NCBI RefSeq assembly: GCF_902506345.1
Contig: NZ_LR733413.1
Span: 2,001,683-2,065,682, forward strand
Origin: Flavobacterium sp. 9R
Lineage (GTDB): Bacteria; Bacteroidota; Bacteroidia; Flavobacteriales; Flavobacteriaceae
Direction: 5' to 3'
DNA: 64,000 nucleotides
A program made the position numbers and the translations under genes. The stretch's first letter is position 1. Every line of letters begins with the position of its first letter. A model generated the notes under the pieces. It was not told where the DNA came from. It did not search any database and was given only the letters and a program-made list of their open reading frames with translations. This document shows, one piece after another, positions 25,589 through 33,720 of the stretch.

Positions 25589-26791
25589 TTACACAGAACC
25601 TTTTTGAAGTAATGCGGGAATCGTTCTTAAAATGAGTTTCATATCGTACCAAAAGGAATAGTTATCTCCTTTAAATTGATCCGCATATTCATTATCGAGG
25701 CGCATTCGTTCTTCTTCGGACATTTTTCCGCCTTTTCCTCTTAATTCAACTTGCCATAAACCTGTAATTCCTGGTGGTGCCAAAAACCGTTTGGATAATT
25801 CATCACCAGTTAGCATTTCTGCTTCATAAACGGGTAGCGGCCTGTTGCCTACAATAGACATATCGCCTTTTAGCACATTGATAAGCTGTGGTAGTTCATC
25901 TATACTGGTATTTCTGATAAACTTACCCACTTTTGTAACCCTTGGATCGTCTACAATTTTCACAAAAGTTGAATTATTTTTGGCGGCTTCATTTTTTTGT
26001 ACATTGAACCAATAATCACAAATTGCATAGGAGTCTAAATACATAATAGGAGAACAAGTTTCTCCATCGGGTAGTTCACTACATTTTGGACAAGGAATAT
26101 CCAACGGGCTGTCCGAAGCCTTTGTCGTTTCTTTTTTATATTGATTTTTTTCGGCTGCTAGTTTTTTTAGTAACTCGTCAGATCCTGTTCGCATCGATCT
26201 TAATTTATAAAAATCGAAAGTTTTTCTGCCCACACGTTTTGAAATGTAATATACTTTCCCTTTGGATTCAAGTCGAATGGCTGCGATAACAAGTAGTAAA
26301 AATGGAGAAGCTACAATAAGGACCGATGAAGCTACAAAAATGTCGAATATGCGTTTTGAAAGCGGCATTTTATACATTTCCTCACTGAAATCGAATACTA
26401 TTTCTTTTTTGTGTTTTGGTTTTCTATGTTGGGATAAGAACTCAATTCTATTAAGAATAGCACTTGCTGCTGTACTTGAAATCACATAAAAATCATCCAT
26501 TTGCTTTCTAAATGCTGTTTTATAGAGATCTGGATTAAAATCTTTAACAAGCAATACAAAGGGAATAGCGTCGTATTCACTTTGTGCCCTAATCCAATCA
26601 TATAGAAAAAAACCATTGTTGCCTGGCAAATTATAATCACAAATAATAGCATCTATTTTTTTTGTAGACTGTAGGTATTTTGTAGCCTTGACACTATTTT
26701 CTAAAACAGTTATAGTCCAATTTTCAAATTCTTTTTGATTAAAATAATCTGCAGTGCTACCGATATATAAAATTGTTAGATTTGAGTTCAT
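25589..26791 (-). CDS. Pseudo-receiver / sugar transferase fusion (initiating phosphoglycosyl transferase, WbaP/WcaJ type)
   Basis: 400 residues. Residues 1-120 fold like a response-regulator receiver. They keep the phospho-acceptor Asp (D52 in IICDYNLPG) but lack the N-terminal acidic pair (ILYIGSTAD), the switch Ser/Thr and the conserved Lys. A short linker leads to the bacterial sugar transferase domain: membrane helix 150-173, SKRVGRKTFDFYKLRSMRTG, then DDPRVTKVGKFIRNTSIDEL and VLKGDMSIVGNRPLP. Between these motifs sits an insertion of about 70 residues with four Cys (234, 237, 246, 258) arranged CPxC...C...C. The enzyme should start repeat-unit assembly by moving a hexose-1-phosphate to undecaprenyl phosphate. 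The receiver-like domain suggests regulated initiation. Confidence 0.86.
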   Translation of the reverse strand: MNSNLTILYIGSTADYFNQKEFENWTITVLENSVKATKYLQSTKKIDAIICDYNLPGNNGFFLYDWIRAQSEYDAIPFVLLVKDFNPDLYKTAFRKQMDDFYVISSTAASAILNRIEFLSQHRKPKHKKEIVFDFSEEMYKMPLSKRIFDIFVASSVLIVASPFLLLVIAAIRLESKGKVYYISKRVGRKTFDFYKLRSMRTGSDELLKKLAAEKNQYKKETTKASDSPLDIPCPKCSELPDGETCSPIMYLDSYAICDYWFNVQKNEAAKNNSTFVKIVDDPRVTKVGKFIRNTSIDELPQLINVLKGDMSIVGNRPLPVYEAEMLTGDELSKRFLAPPGITGLWQVELRGKGGKMSEEERMRLDNEYADQFKGDNYSFWYDMKLILRTIPALLQKGSV

Positions 26792-26828
26792 AAGGACTTA
26801 ATTTAAATTGCAAATAGTGCTAAAGTTC

Positions 26829-27215
26829 TCACCATTCTATGGCAAAATGAATGGGGTAGATATTTTTCTTGACCAATTCTTCCAATTCTTCTGGATTGAA
26901 GGGTTTGGTCAGGTAATCCTGAGCACCCAGTCTATAACACTTTATTCGCTCTTTACTTTCTGACTTACCCGATAACATAATAAAAGGCGTATGTTTGGTA
27001 AATCCACGTTGTCTGACCTTAGTCAAAAACTCATAACCATCCATATTTGTCATTTGGATATCACTTATTATTAAATCTGGCAGACTCTCATCAAGCCATT
27101 GAAGGGCTTCCACAGCGTCGTGTATTGTTATAACTTCATAATCCTGAGAAAGAAAATTTTGCAATAACAAGCAAATGCTTATTTCATCATCTACTACTAA
27201 TATCTTTTTCTTCAT
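26829..27215 (-). CDS. CheY-like single-domain response regulator
   Basis: 128 residues, a stand-alone receiver domain with all key residues: acidic pair D9/D10 (LVVDDE), phospho-acceptor D52 (ISDIQMTNMDGYEF), switch Ser (FIMLSGKSE) and Lys (YLTKPF). There is no output domain. It starts 4 bp after the Hpt gene and precedes the receiver-fused sugar transferase, so it is a likely partner of both. No histidine kinase is encoded in the locus, so the input must come from elsewhere. Confidence 0.9.
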   Translation of the reverse strand: MKKKILVVDDEISICLLLQNFLSQDYEVITIHDAVEALQWLDESLPDLIISDIQMTNMDGYEFLTKVRQRGFTKHTPFIMLSGKSESKERIKCYRLGAQDYLTKPFNPEELEELVKKNIYPIHFAIEW

Positions 27216-27219
27216 AATT

Positions 27220-27570
27220 TTAGGTATTCGTTATATTAAAATCATTTTTCATTTGATCTACCACTTCTTGTGCAATCAACTTTAGAGATGCAATTTTCAT
27301 ATCAACTTCTGGTGCAGTAATTTCATTAGACAATAAATCTTCGGTAAGAAGGAATTCTTCAGCTAATTGATCTGTTCCAAAATAAGCTAACGTTGGTTTT
27401 ATCTTATGTGATAGTCTAACGATTTTTATAAAATCCTTTTCTGTGTAGGCTGTTTCTATCTCGTTTATAGCATCTATAATTTGTTCTACAAATACTTCAG
27501 CCATCTTTGCAATCTGTTCTTGATTGCCTCGACACATTTTTTCAACCAATTGAAGATTGTATAATTTCAT
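27220..27570 (-). CDS. Histidine phosphotransfer (Hpt) protein
   Basis: 116 residues, all helical. The Hpt motif is RLSHKIKPTLAYFG with His 55 as the phosphorylation site, inside a four-helix bundle pattern. Hpt proteins shuttle phosphate between a hybrid kinase receiver and a final receiver. Here the CheY-like gene follows after 4 bp and the degenerate receiver/sugar transferase fusion after that, pointing to a phosphorelay that touches polysaccharide synthesis. The target is inferred from position only. Confidence 0.86.
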   Translation of the reverse strand: MKLYNLQLVEKMCRGNQEQIAKMAEVFVEQIIDAINEIETAYTEKDFIKIVRLSHKIKPTLAYFGTDQLAEEFLLTEDLLSNEITAPEVDMKIASLKLIAQEVVDQMKNDFNITNT

Positions 27571-27603
27571 AACAGCAACATTTTAATAGCACTCAAAACT
27601 CAA

Positions 27604-28542
27604 CTAAATAATTGATTCAAAAAACTTTATCGTTTCAATTAAACCTTCATCCAACTGAATTTTTGGAGACCAGTCTAACTCTTTTTTGGCAATCGTTATA
27701 TCTGGCTGACGCATCATAGGATCATCAGAAGGCAAGGGTTGGTAAATCAGTTTTGATTTTGAACCCGTTAGTTGTATCACTTTTTCTGCCAATTCAAGAA
27801 TGGTAAATTCATTTGGATTTCCCACATTTACGGGCCCCGTAAAGTGGTCTGGTGTATCCATCAATTTTATCATTCCTTCCACTAAATCATCTACATACTG
27901 AAAACTTCTAGTTTGCTGTCCTTTTCCGTAAATAGTGATATCTTGATTTTGTAAAGCCTGAACAATAAAATTCGAAACAACCCTTCCGTCATTAGGATCC
28001 ATTCTTGGACCATAGGTATTGAATATTCTTATGATTTTAATTTTAACATTATTCTGTTTGTGGTAATCAATGAATAATGTTTCAGCACAGCGTTTGCCTT
28101 CATCATAACAAGAGCGCTCCCCGATTGGGTTTACGTGTCCCCAATACGATTCTGGCTGCGGATGTACCAACGGATCTCCATACACTTCGCTAGTCGATGC
28201 TTGTAATATTTTAGCATTTACTCGTTTGGCAAGTCCTAACATATTAATGGCTCCCATCACAGAGGTCTTGATTGTTTTTATAGGATTGTGTTGGTAATGT
28301 ATTGGCGAAGCTGGACAAGCGAGATTGTAAATCTCATCCGTTTCAATAAAGAATGGAGTAGTCACATCGTGACGAATCAATTCAAAATAGGGGTTGTCTA
28401 ACAAATGAACCACATTCTTTTTTTGTCCAGTAAAAAAATTATCCAAACAATAGACCTCATTGCCCTCATTTAATAGACGTTCACACAAATGTGAACCTAC
28501 AAAACCGGCACCACCAGTTACTAAAATTTTTTTCATTGCCAT
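27604..28542 (-). CDS. UDP-glucuronate decarboxylase (UDP-xylose synthase)
   Basis: 312 residues, an extended SDR enzyme. NAD-binding motif [20 protein letters not shown], catalytic region STSEVYGDP and [11 protein letters not shown] (YxxxK), and the UXS-typical [18 protein letters not shown]. It converts UDP-glucuronate to UDP-xylose with NAD retained. It pairs with Ugd immediately upstream, so the locus can make UDP-GlcA and UDP-Xyl from UDP-Glc. A second ATG two codons in (28536) is an equally good start. Confidence 0.92.
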   Translation of the reverse strand: MAMKKILVTGGAGFVGSHLCERLLNEGNEVYCLDNFFTGQKKNVVHLLDNPYFELIRHDVTTPFFIETDEIYNLACPASPIHYQHNPIKTIKTSVMGAINMLGLAKRVNAKILQASTSEVYGDPLVHPQPESYWGHVNPIGERSCYDEGKRCAETLFIDYHKQNNVKIKIIRIFNTYGPRMDPNDGRVVSNFIVQALQNQDITIYGKGQQTRSFQYVDDLVEGMIKLMDTPDHFTGPVNVGNPNEFTILELAEKVIQLTGSKSKLIYQPLPSDDPMMRQPDITIAKKELDWSPKIQLDEGLIETIKFFESII

Positions 28543-28585
28543 AACCTGTGTTTTTAAAACCGAATTACTATTTACGAGAGCTTAC

Positions 28586-29911
28586 CTATTTTGAAGTATT
28601 CACTCCAATACAGAAATAATCAAAACCGTTTTGTTTCATTTCGTCTTTATCGTAGATGTTACGTCCATCAAAAATTGCAGGTCTATGAAGTAATTTTTGA
28701 ACAATTTTTAGATTTGGAAATTTGAATTCTGGCCATTCGGTTAGAATTGCCAAACAGTCGGCATCAATAAGAGTTTCGTATTGGTCTTCGTAATACGAAA
28801 TGGTGTCTCCAAAATGATGTTTCGCTTCATTAATAGCGATTGGATCGTAGGCTTTTACAATTGCCCCTGCTTTCAGTAGATTTTTTACAATATATAACGA
28901 AGGCGCTTCGCGCATATCATCGGTTTGAGGTTTAAAAGAAAGCCCCCATAGTGCAATGGTTTTGCCTTTGACATCTCCATTAAAATACTTCATTATTTTA
29001 TGAAAAAGCACTAATTTTTGGTCATTGTTAACAGCTTCTACAGCTTTTAATACTCGCAATTCATAATCGTATTCGCCAGCCGTTTTGATTAATGCTTGTA
29101 CATCTTTAGGAAAACAAGACCCACCATAACCAATACCTGGATATATAAATTTATTTCCAATTCGGGAGTCAGAACCAATTCCTTTGCGGACTTTATTAAT
29201 ATCAGCTCCAACAATTTCGCAAAGATTAGCAATGTCGTTGATAAAACTAATTTTTGCGGCAAGCATAGAATTCGCAGCATATTTGGTCATTTCTGCAGAA
29301 ACGATATCCATAAAAATGATTGGATGACCATTCAGCGTAAACGGCTTGTACAAACTCTTCATTAACTCTTGAGCTCTTTCGCTTTCAAGCCCCACTACAA
29401 TTCTATCGGGTTTTAAGAAATCATCAATGGCTGCTCCTTCTTTTAGAAATTCGGGATTGGAAGCAACATCAAAGTTTATGGAAACCTTTCTCTTATCTAA
29501 CTCTTCTTGTAGTGCTACTTTTACCTTCTGAGAAGTTCCAACAGGCACAGTACTTTTGGTTACAACCAATAAGTAATCATTAATATATTTTCCGCAATCT
29601 CTCGCAACTGCCAATACATATTTTAAGTCGGCACTACCGTCTTCATCGGGTGGTGTTCCTACAGAAATAAATAAAACTTCGGAATCAATTAAGGCTTCTT
29701 GTATGTTTGTGGTAAAAAGTAATCGCCCTTTTTTCATATTTCGGGTAATCATATCTTCAAGTCCAGGCTCATAAATAGGGATGATTCCCTCGTTAAGCTT
29801 GTCTATTTTATTACGGTCTATATCTACACACGTAACATTAATACCAACTTCGGAAAAACAGGCTCCTGTTACAAGACCAACATAGCCACTTCCTACAATA
29901 GTGATTTTCAT
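28586..29911 (-). CDS. ugd: UDP-glucose 6-dehydrogenase
   Basis: 441 residues. N-terminal Rossmann motif [22 protein letters not shown], central [15 protein letters not shown], active-site Cys in [14 protein letters not shown], and C-terminal domain [19 protein letters not shown]. It oxidises UDP-glucose to UDP-glucuronate with two NAD. It is the first gene of the polysaccharide operon and follows a recognisable promoter at 29964-29996 (minus strand). Confidence 0.95.
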   Translation of the reverse strand: MKITIVGSGYVGLVTGACFSEVGINVTCVDIDRNKIDKLNEGIIPIYEPGLEDMITRNMKKGRLLFTTNIQEALIDSEVLFISVGTPPDEDGSADLKYVLAVARDCGKYINDYLLVVTKSTVPVGTSQKVKVALQEELDKRKVSINFDVASNPEFLKEGAAIDDFLKPDRIVVGLESERAQELMKSLYKPFTLNGHPIIFMDIVSAEMTKYAANSMLAAKISFINDIANLCEIVGADINKVRKGIGSDSRIGNKFIYPGIGYGGSCFPKDVQALIKTAGEYDYELRVLKAVEAVNNDQKLVLFHKIMKYFNGDVKGKTIALWGLSFKPQTDDMREAPSLYIVKNLLKAGAIVKAYDPIAINEAKHHFGDTISYYEDQYETLIDADCLAILTEWPEFKFPNLKIVQKLLHRPAIFDGRNIYDKDEMKQNGFDYFCIGVNTSK

Positions 29912-29963
29912 AATATATAGGTTTTATTAGATTATTTAAAATTTTTTAAGCTTCGTTTAAAGT

Positions 29964-29996
29964 CAAAACTAATTTAGAATTGACTTTTTGAGCAAA
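29964..29996 (-). promoter_or_regulatory. Promoter of the polysaccharide operon (ugd)
   Basis: Read on the minus strand: TTG (29995-29993), 21 bp, then TAGTTTTG (29971-29964), matching TTG-N19-21-TAnnTTTG. It lies about 50 bp ahead of the ugd start. No JUMPStart-like sequence is seen. Confidence 0.6.
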
Positions 29997-30304
29997 AAAT
30001 AAAAATTTGGTAAAATCAAGGCAAACGGCAATAATATTATTCTTAACTCAAATATAATAAAATAAATAGTACAATGCTAATTTTACGACCTGAAAATCAA
30101 AGGAATACACTACAAAAATTTGTCTTTAATAAAAAAATTTATAAAATGACCTAAAACTCGACCCTCATAAACGACTGTTAATTTTTTTTTCGCTGTAGGA
30201 TTAGAAATTTTTGTAATTGCAAATTCTGAAAAAACAAAGGTTACTCAGAAGCTTTTCTTCATAAAAAAGGAATATCAAAACAGAAACGATTTAATCAACC
30301 ATAA

Positions 30305-30416
30305 TCCCAATCAGGAGCGAAAGAATAGGCATTTACAGCCAGCAACGTTCCCGCTCTCCGCTATATCTTTTGTTCCGCTATCGCTGCACAAAAGGATGCC
30401 GCTGCGATCCTTTAGA
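30305..30416. repeat. Structured intergenic repeat element (Flavobacterium type)
   Basis: GC-richer than its surroundings and full of nested inverted repeats: GGAGCG / CGCTCTCC, TCTTTTGT / ACAAAAGGA, and AAAGGAT / ATCCTTT around GCCGCTGCG. The wording (CCGCTATATCTTTTGTTCCGC, ACAAAAGGATGCCGCTGCGA split across it) resembles dispersed intergenic repeats I recall from Flavobacterium genomes. It has no coding potential. Confidence 0.6.
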
Positions 30417-30454
30417 TTTGCTAAATAAATTTAAATTACTTTTAATCAACAACC

Positions 30455-30525
30455 AAACTGACAAAGTGAACCTTCTCTTCGATCAAAGTTAGCTACTTAT
30501 GCCCCGATTAGGACTTTGTCAGTTT
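30455..30525. repeat. 13-bp inverted-repeat element
   Basis: Perfect inverted repeat AAACTGACAAAGT (30455-30467) / ACTTTGTCAGTTT (30513-30525) enclosing 45 bp that include GCCCCGATTAGG. It can form a long stem or represent the ends of a small non-autonomous element. Neighbouring target duplications are not obvious. Confidence 0.6.
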
Positions 30526-30637
30526 TATTGAATGAATATATAAACTATTACAATAACGACAGAACCAAGTCCAATTTAAACAAAATGAGCCCGACTAAAT
30601 ATCGAGCTCATCATTATCAAAATTAATTATAAATTTG

Positions 30638-30688
30638 TCCAAACTTTTGGGTTCAGTCTATTTAGCGATTGGAGTTTGGATTTTTTTT
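30638..30688 (+). terminator. Orphan terminator-like hairpin
   Basis: TCCAAACT (30638-30645) pairs with AGTTTGGA (30673-30680) and is followed by T8. No plus-strand gene lies upstream within 800 bp. It could end an unannotated small RNA or be a leader hairpin for the metallopeptidase gene 100 bp downstream. Confidence 0.45.
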
Positions 30689-30787
30689 ATAGAATATTTA
30701 ACTCGTGTCAAAATGGCATTTTTCAAATTTGGTTCGTAAATTGTTATCAACAACTGAGACAAAAAATATAAACTAAAAGACAAAAAT

Positions 30788-31474
30788 ATGGGAAGTGGTT
30801 ATTTGATTTTGGCTGGAGCCATTATGCTTTTCAGCTGGTTAGTAAGTTCAAGATTGAAGAGTAAATTTGCGCACTATTCTAAATTGCAATTGCAAAATGG
30901 TATGTCGGGTGCGGAAATTGCTCAAAAAATGCTTACAGACAATGGAATTTATGATGTTCGTGTCATTTCGACTCCAGGACAATTAACAGATCATTATAAT
31001 CCTGTAGATAAAACAGTCAATTTGAGTGAGGCGGTGTACAATCAGCGAAATGCAGCGGCAGCAGCTGTTGCGGCGCACGAATGTGGTCATGCTGTACAGC
31101 ATGCTGTGGGGTACGAATGGTTGCAAATGCGTTCTAAGTTGGTACCTATTGTGAGTGTTGCTTCTGGATTTGTACAATGGATTTTGTTGGCAGGAATTCT
31201 AATGATTAAAACCTTTCCGAGCTTGTTGCTGATTGGGATTGTGATTTTTGCAGCCACCACTTTGTTTTCTATTGTTACTTTACCAGTAGAATATGACGCA
31301 AGTAATCGCGCTTTGGCTTGGTTGAAAAATAAAAACATGCTCAATCGCGCCGAGTATGATGGAGCCGAAGATTCTTTAAAATGGGCAGCTAGAACCTATG
31401 TAGTAGCAGCTTTGGGATCTATTGCGACTTTGTTATACTATGTTTCCATTTATATGGGAGGCAGAAGAGAGTAA
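30788..31474 (+). CDS. Membrane zinc metallopeptidase (YugP family, Zn_peptidase_2)
   Basis: 228 residues. N-terminal membrane helix (about 4-20), the zinc motif AAHECGHAVQHAVGYEW (HExxH form, HECGH), then three further membrane helices. The sequence MSGAEIAQKMLTDNGIYDVRV before the active site is typical of the family. It is an inner-membrane protease of unknown substrate, conserved in Bacteroidota and Firmicutes. It is probably a single-gene unit, since a terminator follows directly. Confidence 0.9.
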   Translation: MGSGYLILAGAIMLFSWLVSSRLKSKFAHYSKLQLQNGMSGAEIAQKMLTDNGIYDVRVISTPGQLTDHYNPVDKTVNLSEAVYNQRNAAAAAVAAHECGHAVQHAVGYEWLQMRSKLVPIVSVASGFVQWILLAGILMIKTFPSLLLIGIVIFAATTLFSIVTLPVEYDASNRALAWLKNKNMLNRAEYDGAEDSLKWAARTYVVAALGSIATLLYYVSIYMGGRRE

Positions 31475-31500
31475 AAGAAAAATCCCAAAATATAACATCC

Positions 31501-31537
31501 AAATTCCAATCTCGAAGTCTTGAGGTTGGAATTTTTT
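31501..31537 (+). terminator. Terminator after the zinc metallopeptidase gene
   Basis: AAATTCCAA / TTGGAATTT outer stem with an imperfect inner stem (TCTCGA / TCTTGAG), then a T6 run and further Ts. It is followed by short TTGGAAT-type direct repeats (31545-31575) before the convergent regulator gene ends. Confidence 0.6.
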
Positions 31538-31581
31538 ATTTTACTTGGAATTTGGAATTTGGAATTTGAAATTTGAGGTTT

Positions 31582-32052
31582 TTAGAGTTGTATTTGTCGT
31601 TCTATTTGCTGCTCTAGCGATATAAACGTTTCGGTTCTTGAAACGCCTTCTATCGTTTGGATTTTTGAATTCAAAAGTTGCATTAAATGTTCGTTATCTC
31701 GACAAATGATTTTTATTAAAATAGACCAGTTCCCTGTGGTGTAATGGCATTCGAGTACTTCTGGAATTTTTCTTAAATCTTTTACAGCTTCTGAATTTCG
31801 GGCGGCTTTATCTAGATAAACGCCTACAAAAGCCATTGTGTTGTAACCCAATACTTTGTGGCTTACCGTAAATTTTGACCCAGAAATTACGCCCGATTGC
31901 TCCAATTTGCGCAGTCGTTGATGAATGGCTGCACCCGAAATCCCAATTTTATTAGCAATTTGCAAAATAGGTTTTCTGGCATCCTCCATCAGGTAGCGCA
32001 AAATTTCTTTGTCGATTCCGTCAATTTCAACTATAAGAGAATTGATTTTCAT
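31582..32052 (-). CDS. Lrp/AsnC-family transcriptional regulator
   Basis: 156 residues. N-terminal winged HTH (IDGIDKEILRYLMEDARKPI, IGISGAAIHQRLRKLEQSGVI) and a C-terminal RAM ligand-binding domain (VGVYLDKAARN, PEVLECHYTTGNWSILIKII). These regulators form octamers and respond to amino acids. A perfect 9-bp inverted repeat just upstream of its start (32065-32086) is a candidate autoregulatory site. It stands alone between terminators. Confidence 0.92.
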   Translation of the reverse strand: MKINSLIVEIDGIDKEILRYLMEDARKPILQIANKIGISGAAIHQRLRKLEQSGVISGSKFTVSHKVLGYNTMAFVGVYLDKAARNSEAVKDLRKIPEVLECHYTTGNWSILIKIICRDNEHLMQLLNSKIQTIEGVSRTETFISLEQQIERQIQL

Positions 32053-32064
32053 ATTATAATTTTT

Positions 32065-32086
32065 AACTAAAATAATGATTTTAGTT
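32065..32086. promoter_or_regulatory. Inverted repeat upstream of the Lrp/AsnC gene
   Basis: AACTAAAAT-aatg-ATTTTAGTT, a perfect 9-bp palindrome 12 bp upstream of the regulator's start codon. AT-rich palindromes of this kind are typical Lrp-family sites, and autoregulation is common in the family. Confidence 0.5.
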
Positions 32087-32119
32087 TAGATTTGAAATTA
32101 AAATCAAATTTGAGGGTAT

Positions 32120-32161
32120 AAAAAAAATCCAAATTCCGTTTAGTAATTGGAATTTGGATTT
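32120..32161 (-). terminator. Terminator of the hemD operon
   Basis: Thirteen-bp perfect stem AAATCCAAATTCC / GGAATTTGGATTT, loop of 11. On the minus strand it is followed by a run of Us (A8 on the plus strand). It lies 22 bp beyond the hemD stop. Confidence 0.85.
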
Positions 32162-32183
32162 TATATTTTGAAAGTTGAATGTA

Positions 32184-32933
32184 TTATTTTCCTTTGTTAA
32201 CTTCGGCGATGTATTTTTCTAAGGCCATTGTCATTGATGGAGTTCCAGGAGTTGGAGCCATAATGTCAACTCGTAAACCACAATCTAAAGCTTCTTTTTG
32301 AGTAGTGCTTCCGAAAACAGCAATTCTTGTATTGTTTTGCTCAAAATCTGGGAAGTTTTTGTACAATGATTTAATTCCAGTTGGACTGAAAAAAGCTAAA
32401 ACATCATAATAAACATCGGCCAAATCAGATAAATCACTCATTACTGTTTTGTAAAAAGTAGCAGGAGTCCAATCTACTTTCAAAGTATTTAAAGTAACTG
32501 GTATATCTGCATTCAATTGGTCTGATGCTGGTAATAAGAATTTTTCGTCTTTGTATTTTTTAATTAGCGGAGATAAATCTGCGAAATCTTTTGGTCCAAC
32601 GTAGATTTTACGTTTTCTATACACTACATATTTTTGAAGGTAAAAAGCAATGGCTTCTGATTGGCAAAAATATTTTAAATCTTCGGGAACTTTGTAACGC
32701 ATTTCTTCGGCAACTCTAAAAAAGTGATCTACCGCATTACGACTAGTTAAAATAATAGCGCTGTAATTGTGTAGGTCGATTTTTTGCAATCGAATTTCTT
32801 TTGCGCTGACTCCTTCTACATGAATAAAAGGCCTGAAATCAATTTTTACTTTATGCTTTTGTTGCAACTCAAAGTAAGGAGAGTTCTCTACTTTAGGTTC
32901 TGGTTGTGACACCAAAATTGTTTTCACTTTCAT
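32184..32933 (-). CDS. hemD: Uroporphyrinogen-III synthase
   Basis: 249 residues, two-lobed HemD fold. Recognisable stretches are LHNYSAIILTSRNAVDHFF, the second-lobe VLAFFSPTGIKSLYKNFP, and IAVFGSTTQKEALDCGL near the end. The enzyme cyclises hydroxymethylbilane to uroporphyrinogen III in haem synthesis. Sequence conservation in this family is low, but these motifs and the DUF4271 neighbour (a common pair in Flavobacteria) support the call. The gene is 12 bp downstream of the DUF4271 gene. Confidence 0.88.
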   Translation of the reverse strand: MKVKTILVSQPEPKVENSPYFELQQKHKVKIDFRPFIHVEGVSAKEIRLQKIDLHNYSAIILTSRNAVDHFFRVAEEMRYKVPEDLKYFCQSEAIAFYLQKYVVYRKRKIYVGPKDFADLSPLIKKYKDEKFLLPASDQLNADIPVTLNTLKVDWTPATFYKTVMSDLSDLADVYYDVLAFFSPTGIKSLYKNFPDFEQNNTRIAVFGSTTQKEALDCGLRVDIMAPTPGTPSMTMALEKYIAEVNKGK

Positions 32934-32945
32934 AGTTGATATTGT

Positions 32946-33617
32946 CTAAGTATTCCCTTTTGTAAACCAATAATACATAAAATAATAGGGTGCTATTTCA
33001 AGTGCGCAAAGATATAAAATAAAATAAAACAATTTACCCATTATTAAACTTTGGTAGTTTTTTATTGTGAGTAAATAAGTGAAGAGGTTTATTATCAATG
33101 CAATAACAAAAATTGGCAAAAAAATGTTTTTGGAAAAGACATCAAAATAATATAGAATTAAATCGATAGGTAAGATAATTAGCCCAATGTAAGTACGATA
33201 GGTAACTTTTTTAAGATTGAACTGCTCCATAAATTCTTCGATTTTGAATGCAGTAGCAATAATCTTCTCAATCAAGAATTTAGCCAAAATAAAATAGGTG
33301 ATAAAAGTAAATAATTGGATGAACAGCATCCAATCCGATTTTGAAGCACGACCATAATAGCTCAAAAATAGTTGCAGAAAAAAAGAGAATGAAATGATTT
33401 GTACCACAAAAAGCGCTATGGTGAAGCCACTCATTAAATGGCTACTATCGCGATACATTTTGATGTACTTGTCCGAATAAATTAATTTGGTAAAATCATT
33501 AAATCGATTTTCAAAGACCGATTTGGTCAAAGCAATTAATATTAAGGAAAGGACAAAAAGTGCTGTTGCCCAGTCTTTGTTCTCTATTATTCTCGGGTGA
33601 AGTACAGGATCCATCAT
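32946..33617 (-). CDS. DUF4271 integral membrane protein
   Basis: About 223 residues with six predicted membrane helices. Family-typical segments are WATALFVLSLILIALTKSVF, YIKMYRDSSHLMSGFT and LFYFILYLCALEIAPYYFMY. The ATG at 33617 (MMDPVLHPR) is preferred to an upstream TTG. The function of DUF4271 is unknown; it usually sits directly ahead of hemD in Flavobacteriia, as here, so a role near haem or tetrapyrrole metabolism has only positional support. Confidence 0.85.
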   Translation of the reverse strand: MMDPVLHPRIIENKDWATALFVLSLILIALTKSVFENRFNDFTKLIYSDKYIKMYRDSSHLMSGFTIALFVVQIISFSFFLQLFLSYYGRASKSDWMLFIQLFTFITYFILAKFLIEKIIATAFKIEEFMEQFNLKKVTYRTYIGLIILPIDLILYYFDVFSKNIFLPIFVIALIINLFTYLLTIKNYQSLIMGKLFYFILYLCALEIAPYYFMYYWFTKGNT

Positions 33618-33720
33618 AGTCAACAAAATTACTAATTTTTTGTTTCAATCTTTTTATTATAGATTTATTATGAATCAAATGCTATAAAAAGTTTACTTTT
33701 GCCGTGAAATTGCTACAAAT

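Larger units (their letters stand above)
29912..30787. other. Long intergenic region without a gene
   Basis: 876 bp with no credible ORF. It holds the ugd promoter at the left, two structured repeat blocks in the middle (about 30305-30416 and 30455-30525), and an orphan terminator-like hairpin (30638-30688) ahead of the metallopeptidase gene. Confidence 0.7.

Noticed and set aside
29912..30787. Insertion sequence or integrase remnant in the long gap
   Set aside because: No transposase-like coding remnant in any frame; only short inverted repeats.
31540..31580. CRISPR-like direct repeats (TTGGAAT units)
   Set aside because: The units are 7 bp with no spacers; this is a simple AT-rich direct repeat next to a terminator.
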